Below the pieces are notes generated by a model. The model saw only the letters and a list, made by a program, of their open reading frames with translations. It had not been told where the DNA came from and did not search any database. A stretch of DNA of 64,000 nucleotides from Gardnerella vaginalis ATCC 14018 = JCM 11026 (GTDB lineage: Bacteria; Actinomycetota; Actinomycetes; Actinomycetales; Bifidobacteriaceae): positions 310,001 to 374,000 of the forward strand of contig NZ_AP012332.1 in the NCBI RefSeq assembly GCF_001042655.1, given 5' to 3'. Shown one piece after another: positions 8,626 through 16,611 of this stretch; the first letter of the stretch is position 1; the number at the start of each line of letters is the position of its first letter. The translations under genes and the position numbers were made by a program.

Positions 8626-9516
8626 ATGTTAAATAATTTTGAACATAGCGCGGCTGACGATTTTTCTGAAAGTTCTAAAGATTTTAGTCATCTTTCAAAA
8701 CTTGCTGTTATAGTTGCACTTCAAAAAGAAGCTCAGCCTATTCTTCAAGCATTTTGTGGGGATTATAAAACTTGGGATTCGTATGGGGTTACTTTTATTC
8801 AGGGCAAAATCGCTTCGAATGGCAAAGGTGAAAATCCTACTCTTACAATATGTGTTGCTGGAATGGGAAAGTGTGCTGCCGCAGCTGCAGCTCAAGCGTT
8901 GATAATCGAATCCAATCCACAAGTGTTGATTTTTAGCGGAATCGCAGGTGCTTTAAATCCGCGTCTTAATGTTGGAGATATTGTTATAGGCAAGAAACTT
9001 CACTATTTAGAAACAAATACGCAGATTATCGCAGAGTGTGCTCCGTACAAATCTGTTTTTGAATCAGATTCAAAATTATGCGATTTAGCTGCTAAAGAGG
9101 CGCAATTATTAGGATTTAGGCTTGAGAAGTCTTTGGAAGAATCCTCTTCGGTTGCTGGCGACTTATCCTCGGACTTTAAGCAAAGCGCGTCTAATGAAAA
9201 TAGCGTGTCTAACGAAAATTCAAACAACGTTGCTTATGTGTGTGGAAACATAGCAACAAGCGACCAATTTAACACAGATCCTAATATTTTAGACGCTGTG
9301 CGAGTAACGGTTTTTGGTGATTGCGAAGAGATGGAAGGCGCTGCTGCTGCACATATTGCGGCTAAAAACGGTGTTCCATTCCTTGCGATTCGCTCAATGA
9401 GCAACCGTTGTGGAGAATCATACGAATCTGTGGACTCGCATAAGGATGATTTAGTTCTTGCAGCTAATCAAGCAGGATCGTTAACTTTGCGTGTTTTGAA
9501 GGCGCTTGTTAAATAA
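8626..9516 (+). CDS. Phosphorylase-superfamily purine nucleosidase (MTA/SAH nucleosidase-like, Asp-to-Asn variant)
   Basis: A 296-residue member of the PNP/UDP phosphorylase superfamily, closest by eye to 5'-methylthioadenosine/SAH nucleosidase and futalosine hydrolase. The N-terminal VALQKEAQPIL retains the catalytic Glu of MTAN, GIAGALNPRLNVGDIV is the nucleoside-binding loop, and EEMEGAAAAHIAAKNGVPF retains the ribose-binding Glu. The purine-facing position that is Asp in MTAN (AISD) is Asn260 here (SMSN). A Ser/Asn/Glu-rich insertion of about 35 residues precedes NVAYVCGNIA, making the protein longer than the usual ~230. The start at 8626 follows GAGGAG; an upstream in-frame start is not supported. 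It is convergent with the cupin gene. A 6-oxopurine nucleosidase is a plausible alternative to MTAN. Confidence 0.82.
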   Translation: MLNNFEHSAADDFSESSKDFSHLSKLAVIVALQKEAQPILQAFCGDYKTWDSYGVTFIQGKIASNGKGENPTLTICVAGMGKCAAAAAAQALIIESNPQVLIFSGIAGALNPRLNVGDIVIGKKLHYLETNTQIIAECAPYKSVFESDSKLCDLAAKEAQLLGFRLEKSLEESSSVAGDLSSDFKQSASNENSVSNENSNNVAYVCGNIATSDQFNTDPNILDAVRVTVFGDCEEMEGAAAAHIAAKNGVPFLAIRSMSNRCGESYESVDSHKDDLVLAANQAGSLTLRVLKALVK

Positions 9517-9528
9517 CTGCAGACTAGT

Positions 9529-10077
9529 TTACTTATTTGAATCGTTTTGTTCTGCTAAATCAAATCCGCTGAAAGTAAACCCAGGGCTTACTACGCAAGA
9601 AACAAGAACATCGCCATCGCTTGGTATTGTTCTCTGCCATGTCCCAGCAGGAATTACAAGATGTCCGCGCGTGGATAAGCCATTGCATTCCTTAGTGTTT
9701 CCAAGAGTAAAACGCTGCAAATCTGCCTCATCACAAGGGGTTTGACCACATCCACCAAGTTCAATCGTAAGATTTGACGGTCCATGCCATAGCCAAATCT
9801 CGTCTGCATCAACTTTATGCCATGCGCTTGAATCGCCAGAAGGCAAAAGGAAGTAAATAAGAGAGGCCAATGGTCTTGGTGCGTCTGCGCCAGCGTTTTC
9901 GTCAATTTTCGTATCGTTTGTGCTCGCGTTTGAAGTATTTTCATTGTTGGTTGCGCTATATAGTTGCGCTGCTTGCCAGTCGCGGGTGTACCATCCGCCT
10001 TCTGGATGAGCTTCTAGCTGTAATTCTTTAACAAGATTTTTGGCGTAATCACTCATATTTTCTAAACTGACACTCAT
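9529..10077 (-). CDS. DUF985-family cupin protein
   Basis: A 182-residue cupin-fold protein of the DUF985 (cupin 5) family, recognised by the N-terminal LQLEAHPEGGWYTRDW, the SLIYFLLPSGDSSAWHKVDADEIW core, and the C-terminal SCVVSPGFTFSGFDLAE. The function of the family is not established. The region around residues 42-60 is an Asn/Thr/Asp-rich insertion. AAAGGAG is well placed before the ATG. It lies 77 bp downstream of the amidohydrolase on the same strand, and its stop is 12 bp from the stop of the convergent nucleosidase, so it is physically part of the nucleoside cluster. A binding or oxidative role on a nucleoside or thio-compound is conceivable but unsupported. Confidence 0.85.
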   Translation of the reverse strand: MSVSLENMSDYAKNLVKELQLEAHPEGGWYTRDWQAAQLYSATNNENTSNASTNDTKIDENAGADAPRPLASLIYFLLPSGDSSAWHKVDADEIWLWHGPSNLTIELGGCGQTPCDEADLQRFTLGNTKECNGLSTRGHLVIPAGTWQRTIPSDGDVLVSCVVSPGFTFSGFDLAEQNDSNK

Positions 10078-10154
10078 AATGCATGCTCCTTTTATTTTTC
10101 ATATTTGCGTTAAATATTTGCGTTAAATGTGTTCTTATCTGTGCTTGCATCAGA

Positions 10155-11576
10155 TTATTGAGCAAAAGCACCATTATTGTATACAAGATTTCCAGAAATA
10201 ACTGTTGCTTTTGCACTACCTGCACCGTGACGCACAAAATTGTGCAAAGTCTCTTCAACTCCTTGTGGCGAGCTTGTGTCTGTTGGAATATCAAATAATG
10301 CAAGGTCGGCTGTTGCTCCAGCATTAATTTGACCAATTCTGTGCGGTCCTACGTGTAAGCCCATAACGCTTGCGCCGCCTAAAGTAAGCATGCGAATAAT
10401 TCGATGTGTTAAATCATCTTTTCTATACCCTTGCGCTGTTGCTAAATCATAGACTTTTGCAGCGTCGTCTAAAACGTCTAAAGATGGGGAAGAAGATAGT
10501 GAATCCGTACCAATCGCAAGCAAGTTTCCTTCTTCCATGTAGTCGCGAATTGGCGCGTCTCTTTCCGTAACAGTAATGCGGTTGGATCTTGGGCACAATG
10601 CCACTCCCACTCCGCGTTGACGCAAAATTCTTCGGTCTTCGCCATCTGCCCAAACTCCGTGCGCAATATGTACGTCTGGTCCAAGGGATCCGAGCTGATC
10701 CAAAAACTGAATTGCGGAAGCTGTCATTCCATGTGCTTTAAGTTCGCTGTAGCTCGCCCAAACGTTAGCATTCCAATCTGGTGCGGAATACGTGGTGAGT
10801 GTATCGGCGTGATTTCCAGCCTCCATAGGTGTTTCTGCTAAGTGTATGTGCAAGCGCATGTTTAGCTGTCTTGCAATGTCTGGCAAATCCACAAAAGGTT
10901 CGGTTTCTAGACTGTAAGGTGCGTGTGGGCTAATTCCTATACTCGGCACTCTGCCGTTGTCCATCATGTGCCCAAGCATCTCGAGCAGCTTAGCGTAGCC
11001 TTCTTCCTTCCAGTCAACGTTTTTCCAGCCCATTACCTCCCAATAGGATATCCCGTGCATGCCTTGGCTTGCAAGCGCTCCAACTGCTTCGATATCAGTT
11101 ACAATGTCGGCAGCTGCAGTAGTGCCAGCTTCCACCATCATTCTTGCGCCTTCGTATGCAGAAGTTTTCCAAGTCATCAATGATGGGTTATGCTGTTTTT
11201 CTTCTTGTGATTTGTCATAAACAACATTGAATCCTTCTTCCCAATCTCTAAAATTGCGGTATTCGCCGCGGCCTACGCTTGCCATATTAGTGTATTGCAA
11301 ATGCGTGTGTGCGTTTATAAGACCTGGTGTCATAAGACCATGCCAATGTCGTTCGTTGTTAAACATTTTCCTATAGGAATCGTTTGACATTTCATCTTTT
11401 AGAATGTCTAGTACCCACTGTCTTGTTCCAACGTGTACAACGCGTCTATTTGATACTGCTACGGCTCCTTCGGGAATAATAGGACCTGTTACTGGAATAA
11501 CCATTGCTGCACTGTATAAGGTGACTTCGCTAAGCGGCGTTGGGTGTGCAAGTGCGCGTATTGGATCTGTAAACAT
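10155..11576 (-). CDS. Amidohydrolase, SAH/MTA or aminofutalosine deaminase-like
   Basis: A metal-dependent cytoplasmic hydrolase of 473 residues in the TRZ/ATZ and MtaD/MqnX part of the amidohydrolase superfamily; relatives deaminate 5'-substituted adenosines to inosines. The metal HxH (His90, His92) lies in GLINAHTHLQY, further ligands in ISPHAPYS and HLAET, the next in HIAHGVW and the catalytic Asp in GTDSLSSSPSLD. AAGGAAAG precedes the ATG. The gene follows the adenosylhomocysteinase homologue by 92 bp on the same strand and is followed by the DUF985 cupin, suggesting one operon. The precise substrate (SAH, MTA, 5'-deoxyadenosine or another) cannot be fixed from sequence; a guanine or chlorohydrolase activity is less likely. 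Confidence 0.82.
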   Translation of the reverse strand: MFTDPIRALAHPTPLSEVTLYSAAMVIPVTGPIIPEGAVAVSNRRVVHVGTRQWVLDILKDEMSNDSYRKMFNNERHWHGLMTPGLINAHTHLQYTNMASVGRGEYRNFRDWEEGFNVVYDKSQEEKQHNPSLMTWKTSAYEGARMMVEAGTTAAADIVTDIEAVGALASQGMHGISYWEVMGWKNVDWKEEGYAKLLEMLGHMMDNGRVPSIGISPHAPYSLETEPFVDLPDIARQLNMRLHIHLAETPMEAGNHADTLTTYSAPDWNANVWASYSELKAHGMTASAIQFLDQLGSLGPDVHIAHGVWADGEDRRILRQRGVGVALCPRSNRITVTERDAPIRDYMEEGNLLAIGTDSLSSSPSLDVLDDAAKVYDLATAQGYRKDDLTHRIIRMLTLGGASVMGLHVGPHRIGQINAGATADLALFDIPTDTSSPQGVEETLHNFVRHGAGSAKATVISGNLVYNNGAFAQ

Positions 11577-11668
11577 TGCTTTCCTTATGGAATTATCGTT
11601 TAACTAATTTTGTTTCTGTTACTCTATTATTGCTTAGATTTGTTATGATTTGGTTAATTGGATTTCAT

Positions 11669-13183
11669 CTAAATATTTTCGTCTTCGGCAAATCTTGTTA
11701 AATCCCATCTATAACCATTATCTTTATTGGATTCGCTAGCACTATATCCGCGTTCTGCTAATGCAATACTTGCTATTTGATTATCGGAGCTTTCTGGCAA
11801 TTGGTAAATTCCAGAATCAAGCCGATTTTTGTCGCTATTTTTCTTGTTTTTCCCATTGTGCTCTAGCAAATACGCTACTGCGCTTACTTGAACAGCAAAA
11901 CTAAAGTCCATAATCTCAATAGGATTTCCACCGCCAGTAGTGTAATTTGTGCCGTCTCCTTCACTTATTAGTGTGATTTGCGGACCGCACGGAACTTGGA
12001 TTTTTCTTTGTGAAGTTCCAACAAATGGCTTAAAATCAGGGATTTCGTCTAGTGCAATCTCGTTTGCAATTCCGCCAATAACAGCCAAAATCGCGTTTTC
12101 TTGCATGTTTTGCATGTGTTGCAATGTAATCGTGTGTCTAACGCCTGTTGCAGAAACAATCATATTGCTTTTTTTAACAACGCATTCAAGATTATGAGCT
12201 TCAAATCCATCGAAAACTGCGCGTAAGGATTGGACAGGATTTGTATCGCAAATCGTAACTTTTGCACCCAATGCGCGTATTCTTAATGCGAATCCGCGAC
12301 CAACTGGACCGTATCCAACAACAGTTACTTTAGCGTTTTTAAAGCATTCGCTTCCAAGAATTTGCTGCATAGTAGTAACGCATGTTTCGCCAGTTCCATG
12401 ACGATTGTCAAAATCGGTTTTTAGAGCGCTGTTATTTACTGCAATCACAGGGTAGTGCAAGTGTCCAGCTTTTTGCATTGCTTCAAAAGCGCGCACTCCA
12501 CTAGTTGTTTCTTCTGCAACTCCTATTAGATTAGCTGCGATTTGCGGGCGTTCCAGGCTTGCTAGGCGCGCAAAACTTGCACCATCGTCGATTATTATGT
12601 CTGGCTGTATTTCGTCTAAGAGTTTTAGCGCACCTTCATGAGTTTGTTCAGGTGTCCAATCTCGGTTTGCTTGTACTAAAATGCCTTCTTTTTTAAGCTG
12701 ATCTGCTACTCTCTGGTCAGTTTCGTCTGGACCACAAAAAACGCCAACAATCGCTCCGTGCGCGTGCAATTCTCTAAGCAATACAGCTGTTTTTGGTTCC
12801 AACACAAGACAAACAGCTATTCTAACGCCTTCTAAATTAAGACCACTTTCTTGTAAATTGTTAAGTAGCGTGCGCATTACTGGCATATGTTTTTGCGCGT
12901 AATCTATTGCGTCTTTTCCGCTTAAATTAGGCGCATTAACCATAGTGTTTTCTATATTTTCGTAAGATTTAGTGGCATCAAAATCTGCGTATTGTTTACA
13001 AGTCGTAGGAATTATTCCCCAAGATTGCGCGCTCTGTAAGAATTTTTCCACATCACTATTTTGGTCACTATTTTTAGCATTCTCATTTTGAATATTGTTA
13101 TCTCCAATAAACACGCGTGCCCCAGCAAGAGATTGGTTAGTTCTCTGCGAAGTAATAGCAACCCATTCGCTAAAATCAATCAT
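11669..13183 (-). CDS. Divergent adenosylhomocysteinase-family protein
   Basis: A 504-residue homologue of S-adenosylhomocysteine hydrolase. Retained family features are EETTSGV, the NNSALKTDFDN segment with the catalytic Lys and Asp, HGTGE, and the NAD site VVGYGPVGRGFALRIRALGA. Changed features: the canonical CLHMT-x-ET segment reads CLVLEPKT (residues 125-132), so the catalytic His and the adenine-contacting Glu of the classical enzyme become Val127 and Lys131, and NIGHFDxEID reads VIGGIANEIA, losing a second His. The C-terminus lacks the usual final helix-loop motif and ends in a Ser/Asn/Lys-rich tail. GGAG before the ATG fixes the start. It may act on a modified nucleoside such as S-inosylhomocysteine, or have a different reaction. 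Confidence 0.8.
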   Translation of the reverse strand: MIDFSEWVAITSQRTNQSLAGARVFIGDNNIQNENAKNSDQNSDVEKFLQSAQSWGIIPTTCKQYADFDATKSYENIENTMVNAPNLSGKDAIDYAQKHMPVMRTLLNNLQESGLNLEGVRIAVCLVLEPKTAVLLRELHAHGAIVGVFCGPDETDQRVADQLKKEGILVQANRDWTPEQTHEGALKLLDEIQPDIIIDDGASFARLASLERPQIAANLIGVAEETTSGVRAFEAMQKAGHLHYPVIAVNNSALKTDFDNRHGTGETCVTTMQQILGSECFKNAKVTVVGYGPVGRGFALRIRALGAKVTICDTNPVQSLRAVFDGFEAHNLECVVKKSNMIVSATGVRHTITLQHMQNMQENAILAVIGGIANEIALDEIPDFKPFVGTSQRKIQVPCGPQITLISEGDGTNYTTGGGNPIEIMDFSFAVQVSAVAYLLEHNGKNKKNSDKNRLDSGIYQLPESSDNQIASIALAERGYSASESNKDNGYRWDLTRFAEDENI

Positions 13184-13217
13184 ATTAAACTCCTAAAAGC
13201 TCTTATATTTATTATCC

Positions 13218-14663
13218 CTATAATCCAAGTGCGTTCAAAGCTTCTTTTAAATTCTCTACTTCGATTATGTCAATACCGGGAATGCTAATTTTCTTTCGCA
13301 TATTACACACGATCGCACGCTTATAGCCGATCCTAGCTGCTTCTCTAATTCTAGGTTCCATTCTAGAAGCTGGACGAATTTGACCAGTAAGACTAATCTC
13401 ACCAATTGCGCAAGTTAAAGGTAAGACTGCCTTATTTTTGGCTGCGCTCGCCAAACTTGCCACTATTGCTAAATCGCAAGCAGGTTCTTTCGCCTTAGCT
13501 CCAGCAATCGTAGAAACGTAAATGTCTTTAGATAAAAGATTTAATCCACCATGTCTATATAAAACAGCGGTAAGCATGGCAATTCTGTTTGTGTCTACTC
13601 CAGAAACTGCGCGTCTAGGGGCTGGCAGAACCGAATCTGTAACAAGAGCCTGAATTTCAATAGGTATGCTTCTGTGTCCTTCTAAAGTAAAAGTTACGCA
13701 CGTTCCTTCATTTTTACAATCTCCATTAGAAGACAGGAAAAGCCCAGAAGGATCTGGAACCTCTTCAATACCATCGCCACTCATGTCGAAGCAGCCAACT
13801 TCGTCTGTAGGCCCAAAACGATTTTTAACAACGCGAAGCATGCGTAATGCGGTTTGACTATCTCCTTCAAATTGGCAAACAGTGTCTACAAGATGTTCAA
13901 GCGTGCGAGGACCTGCAATCGAGCCGTCTTTTGTAACGTGTCCAACAAGAAGAATTGGAATATCGCAAGTTTTAGCAACGTCTATAAGCGCGCTAGCTAC
14001 TTCTCGAACTTGAGTGGAGCCTCCTGTAATTCCTTCAACATCGCTAGAAACAATAGTTTGTGCCGAATCTACAATTGCAAGAGTTGGCTTATATTTTTCG
14101 ATTAGCGCTAAAGCTGTGTTTAAGTCTGTTGTAGACGCAAGAAGAAGATTTTGACTTATGGCATTTATGCGTGATGCGCGCAATTTTACTTGCGACTTTG
14201 ATTCTTCGCCAGAAATGTACAGGACTAAATTTTTTGTGTATTCGGCATTGTTTTTCGCAGATCCGTTGCAATTCTTGGCAATTTTTCCTGCTGTTTCTAA
14301 AAGTAGAGTAGATTTTCCGATTCCTGGTTCGCCTGCTATAAGCGTGACTGATCCTGGAACAAGCCCTCCTCCTAAAACGCGGTCAAATTCGCTAAATCCT
14401 GTGTGGATTCGCATGCCATTATCTGCTGTAATTTCACTGATTGGCTGAGCATCTACGCTAGAATCAAGATTTGTTATTGTAGAAATGTTATTTTTTGCAT
14501 TTCTAGATCTTGTGGAGGCTCGTGAAACTCCGCTTGTAGCTTTAGACTCGTGAAACTCGTTTAATGTTCCCCATTCGCCGCATTCTGGACAGCGACCATA
14601 CCATTTTGAACCACTCCAACCGCATTCGGAGCATAAGTAGTAAGTAGTAGATTTTGCAGCCAT
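13218..14663 (-). CDS. radA: DNA repair protein RadA (Sms)
   Basis: A 481-residue RecA-like ATPase that promotes branch migration during recombinational repair. It begins with the diagnostic zinc finger (Cys11, Cys14, Cys25, Cys28), followed by a Walker A motif GEPGIGKST, Walker B region LAIVDSAQT, the RadA-specific VVKNRFG motif and a C-terminal Lon-protease-like domain with ACDLAIVASLASAAKNKA. Length is typical. It ends 34 bp before the adenosylhomocysteinase homologue starts, so those genes may share transcripts, but a functional link is not implied. Confidence 0.96.
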   Translation of the reverse strand: MAAKSTTYYLCSECGWSGSKWYGRCPECGEWGTLNEFHESKATSGVSRASTRSRNAKNNISTITNLDSSVDAQPISEITADNGMRIHTGFSEFDRVLGGGLVPGSVTLIAGEPGIGKSTLLLETAGKIAKNCNGSAKNNAEYTKNLVLYISGEESKSQVKLRASRINAISQNLLLASTTDLNTALALIEKYKPTLAIVDSAQTIVSSDVEGITGGSTQVREVASALIDVAKTCDIPILLVGHVTKDGSIAGPRTLEHLVDTVCQFEGDSQTALRMLRVVKNRFGPTDEVGCFDMSGDGIEEVPDPSGLFLSSNGDCKNEGTCVTFTLEGHRSIPIEIQALVTDSVLPAPRRAVSGVDTNRIAMLTAVLYRHGGLNLLSKDIYVSTIAGAKAKEPACDLAIVASLASAAKNKAVLPLTCAIGEISLTGQIRPASRMEPRIREAARIGYKRAIVCNMRKKISIPGIDIIEVENLKEALNALGL

Positions 14664-14756
14664 GATTTGACGCTAGCTGCATTTGTAGACATTTTACCGT
14701 CATACTTTTGTGAGATAATCCAAGTATGTTGAACAGTGTTATGTGGGGTAAAAAAT

Positions 14757-15386
14757 ATGAATTCTTATGCGAATAATCCTTCTAACTCGACTTCATCTGT
14801 ATCTGCTTCTCATAACAACTTACGAAAAGTTCTTATAGTTGCCGTAATAGTGGTCGTTTTAGCTATAGTTTCCGCATTCATATGGCCTGGCTGGGCGTTA
14901 AATCGCCAGCAACCGCAGTCTGCTAAAACTCAGGTGTCTTCTGCAAAAACTCCGTCAATTAAGTCTAAAGATTTGCCTAGTACATCTACTGCACTGTTAA
15001 GATCTATGCCAGATAGTGTTCTTGATTTTGCGCGTGTTGATGCTTCTCCTAGTGCTAAATGGTCTTCCGCATCTCCTTTGGAAGAATACACTGTTAGATA
15101 TTCTACGGGAGAATCTGGCAGTGATGTTTCAGTCGTTGTTGCTCAATGGAGTAGTCGTGATTTAGCAAATAAGCAATATGAGCTTTTGACTGATGCATTA
15201 GCTGGAAGTGATATTGCTTCTGGAAAGATTCAGGTTGCTGGTAAGGCTACTGGAAGCTATGTTTTGAAGGTAGATGATAATAGTAAGACTAAAGCTAGTG
15301 CCATCTGGCAAAATGACACTGTTGTATTTGAAGTGACTGGTTTAAAACAGTCTGTTGAAAGATTCTATAAGCAATTCCCAATGTAA
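14757..15386 (+). CDS. Membrane-anchored protein of unknown function
   Basis: A 209-residue protein I do not recognise. It has an Asn/Ser-rich cytoplasmic N-terminus (about 25 residues), one hydrophobic helix at about residues 27-48 ending in FIWPGW, a Ser/Lys/Thr-rich linker, and a globular extracytoplasmic domain of roughly 130 residues with alternating beta-like stretches (YTVRYSTGESGSDVSVVVAQ, TVVFEVTG). The ATG at 14757 is preferred over the GTG at 14736 because TGGGG is placed eight bases before it. It diverges from radA and precedes the bS22 gene. A cell-surface role is inferred from topology only. Confidence 0.7.
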   Translation: MNSYANNPSNSTSSVSASHNNLRKVLIVAVIVVVLAIVSAFIWPGWALNRQQPQSAKTQVSSAKTPSIKSKDLPSTSTALLRSMPDSVLDFARVDASPSAKWSSASPLEEYTVRYSTGESGSDVSVVVAQWSSRDLANKQYELLTDALAGSDIASGKIQVAGKATGSYVLKVDDNSKTKASAIWQNDTVVFEVTGLKQSVERFYKQFPM

Positions 15387-15512
15387 CTTTCGTAGTGATA
15401 TAGGCTGTTTTGTACGTGTTTTTGTAAAATTTTGTTTTAAAATTTTCCAAAGTCGTCAAAACGGTGTAACATTAGGCAAGTTGCACACTTTACATATGAA
15501 TGGAGGCTTCAG

Positions 15513-15602
15513 ATGGGTTCTGTCATCAAGAAGCGCCGCAAGCGGATGAGCAAGAAGAAGCACCGCAAACTGCTGCGTAAGACTCGTCATCAGCGTAAGT
15601 AG
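15513..15602 (+). CDS. Small ribosomal protein bS22 / AURKAIP1-COX24-domain peptide
   Basis: A 29-residue, extremely basic peptide, [20 protein letters not shown] followed by nine more residues ending in RHQRK. It matches the tiny conserved actinobacterial protein with the AURKAIP1/COX24 C-terminal domain, found on the small ribosomal subunit in mycobacteria (bS22). GGAGG is six bases before the ATG and a strong terminator follows, so it is a monocistronic, probably highly expressed gene. It is easily missed because it is so short; its near-invariant sequence makes the identification firm. Confidence 0.93.
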   Translation: MGSVIKKRRKRMSKKKHRKLLRKTRHQRK

Positions 15603-15646
15603 TAGCTGTTTGGCGCGCCTGCCCGTTTGGGCACGTAACACTTTTG

Positions 15647-15679
15647 AAAGCGTTGGATTTTTCCAGCGCTTTTTTTTTT
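15647..15679 (+). terminator. Rho-independent terminator of the bS22 gene
   Basis: An 11-bp stem AAAGCGTTGGA / TCCAGCGCTTT with one G-U pair and a short T loop runs into nine T residues. It is a textbook intrinsic terminator 45 bp after the bS22 stop codon. Confidence 0.9.
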
Positions 15680-15718
15680 ATTGCGATTGAAGACTGCAAT
15701 GATTGAAGAATGTAAAAA

Positions 15719-15771
15719 ATTTCCCGAAAATGTACGTAAAACAGTGGATTTTACGTACATTCTCGGGAAAT
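15719..15771. repeat. Long near-perfect palindrome between bS22 and rpiA
   Basis: Two 23-base arms (15719-15741 and 15749-15771) pair at 22 positions around a seven-base loop CAGTGGA. The outer part of the arm, TTTCCCGAGAATGTACGT (on the reverse strand here), is identical to 60587-60604, where a dispersed intergenic repeat occurs. It may work as the terminator of rpiA, but the sharing of its sequence with other loci marks it as part of a repeat family. Confidence 0.75.
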
Positions 15772-15796
15772 GATTGGTTAAATTTAGATATGCAGT

Positions 15797-16495
15797 TTAC
15801 TTATTTGGGTTTGTAAGAGTGCGCGGACCGTTTGGATCACCAACAATCACAGTGTCAACCATATTCAAGAACAATCCGTGTTCTACAACGCCAACAGTCT
15901 CAATCAAATCCTTAGCAAGCTCTTGCGGGTGCTCAATGCGCTCCAAGTGCAAGTCAACAACAAAGTTATTTTCGTCTGTACGCACTTCCTTGCCATCTGC
16001 ATCAAGACGCAAAACTGGCTTGTATCCGCGCTTTTCAAACTTGCGAATCACTTGTGCAGATCCGAATGGAATTACCTCAACAGGAAGTGGGAACTTGCCG
16101 ATTGTATCAACTACCTTGCTGGCGTCCACAATCCACACAATGCGGTCGGAGTTAATTGCAACAATCTTCTCCCAGAGCAATGCTGCACCGCCGCCCTTAA
16201 TACCGTCAAAGTTTTTATCGACTTCATCTGAACCATCAATAGTAACGTCAATATGGTCAACATCGTTAATGTCAAGAATCTTAATGCCGTAGCCCTCTGC
16301 CTGCTCTTGCGTGCGTCGAGAAGTTGTGACACCAGTGAAGCTCAAGCCTTCTTCTTTTACTCTGCGACCGAGTTCGTCTACAAGAAAACGAACAGTAGAG
16401 CCGGTTCCAAGTCCAACCATCATGCCATTTTGTACGATTTTTGCGGCCTCAATGCCAGCTGCCTTCTTAAGAGCATCTTGCTGTGCTTTATCCAT
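15797..16495 (-). CDS. rpiA: Ribose-5-phosphate isomerase A
   Basis: Interconverts ribose 5-phosphate and ribulose 5-phosphate in the pentose phosphate/bifid pathway. The 232-residue protein shows the RpiA motifs GLGTGSTVRFLVDELG near residue 30, DGSDEVDKNFDGIKGGGAALL near 95 and a catalytic Glu/Lys region, with the C-terminal NMVDTVIVGD. AAAGTAGG precedes the ATG. It is monocistronic, bounded downstream by the palindrome at 15719-15771. Confidence 0.96.
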   Translation of the reverse strand: MDKAQQDALKKAAGIEAAKIVQNGMMVGLGTGSTVRFLVDELGRRVKEEGLSFTGVTTSRRTQEQAEGYGIKILDINDVDHIDVTIDGSDEVDKNFDGIKGGGAALLWEKIVAINSDRIVWIVDASKVVDTIGKFPLPVEVIPFGSAQVIRKFEKRGYKPVLRLDADGKEVRTDENNFVVDLHLERIEHPQELAKDLIETVGVVEHGLFLNMVDTVIVGDPNGPRTLTNPNK

Positions 16496-16611
16496 TTGTG
16501 CCTACTTTCTTATCTTTCTTGTTGGCGTGGCTAAAATAACAGCGCGTTTATAGCGTTTTTACCAACCGCCACTTATTTCATACATACTACATATTAGTCT
16601 GCGTTCAGATT

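Noticed and set aside
8626..11576. Menaquinone (futalosine) pathway
   Set aside because: The deaminase and nucleosidase resemble MqnX and MqnB, but no MqnA, MqnC, MqnD or MqnE homologue is in the window, and this group of organisms is not known to make menaquinone.
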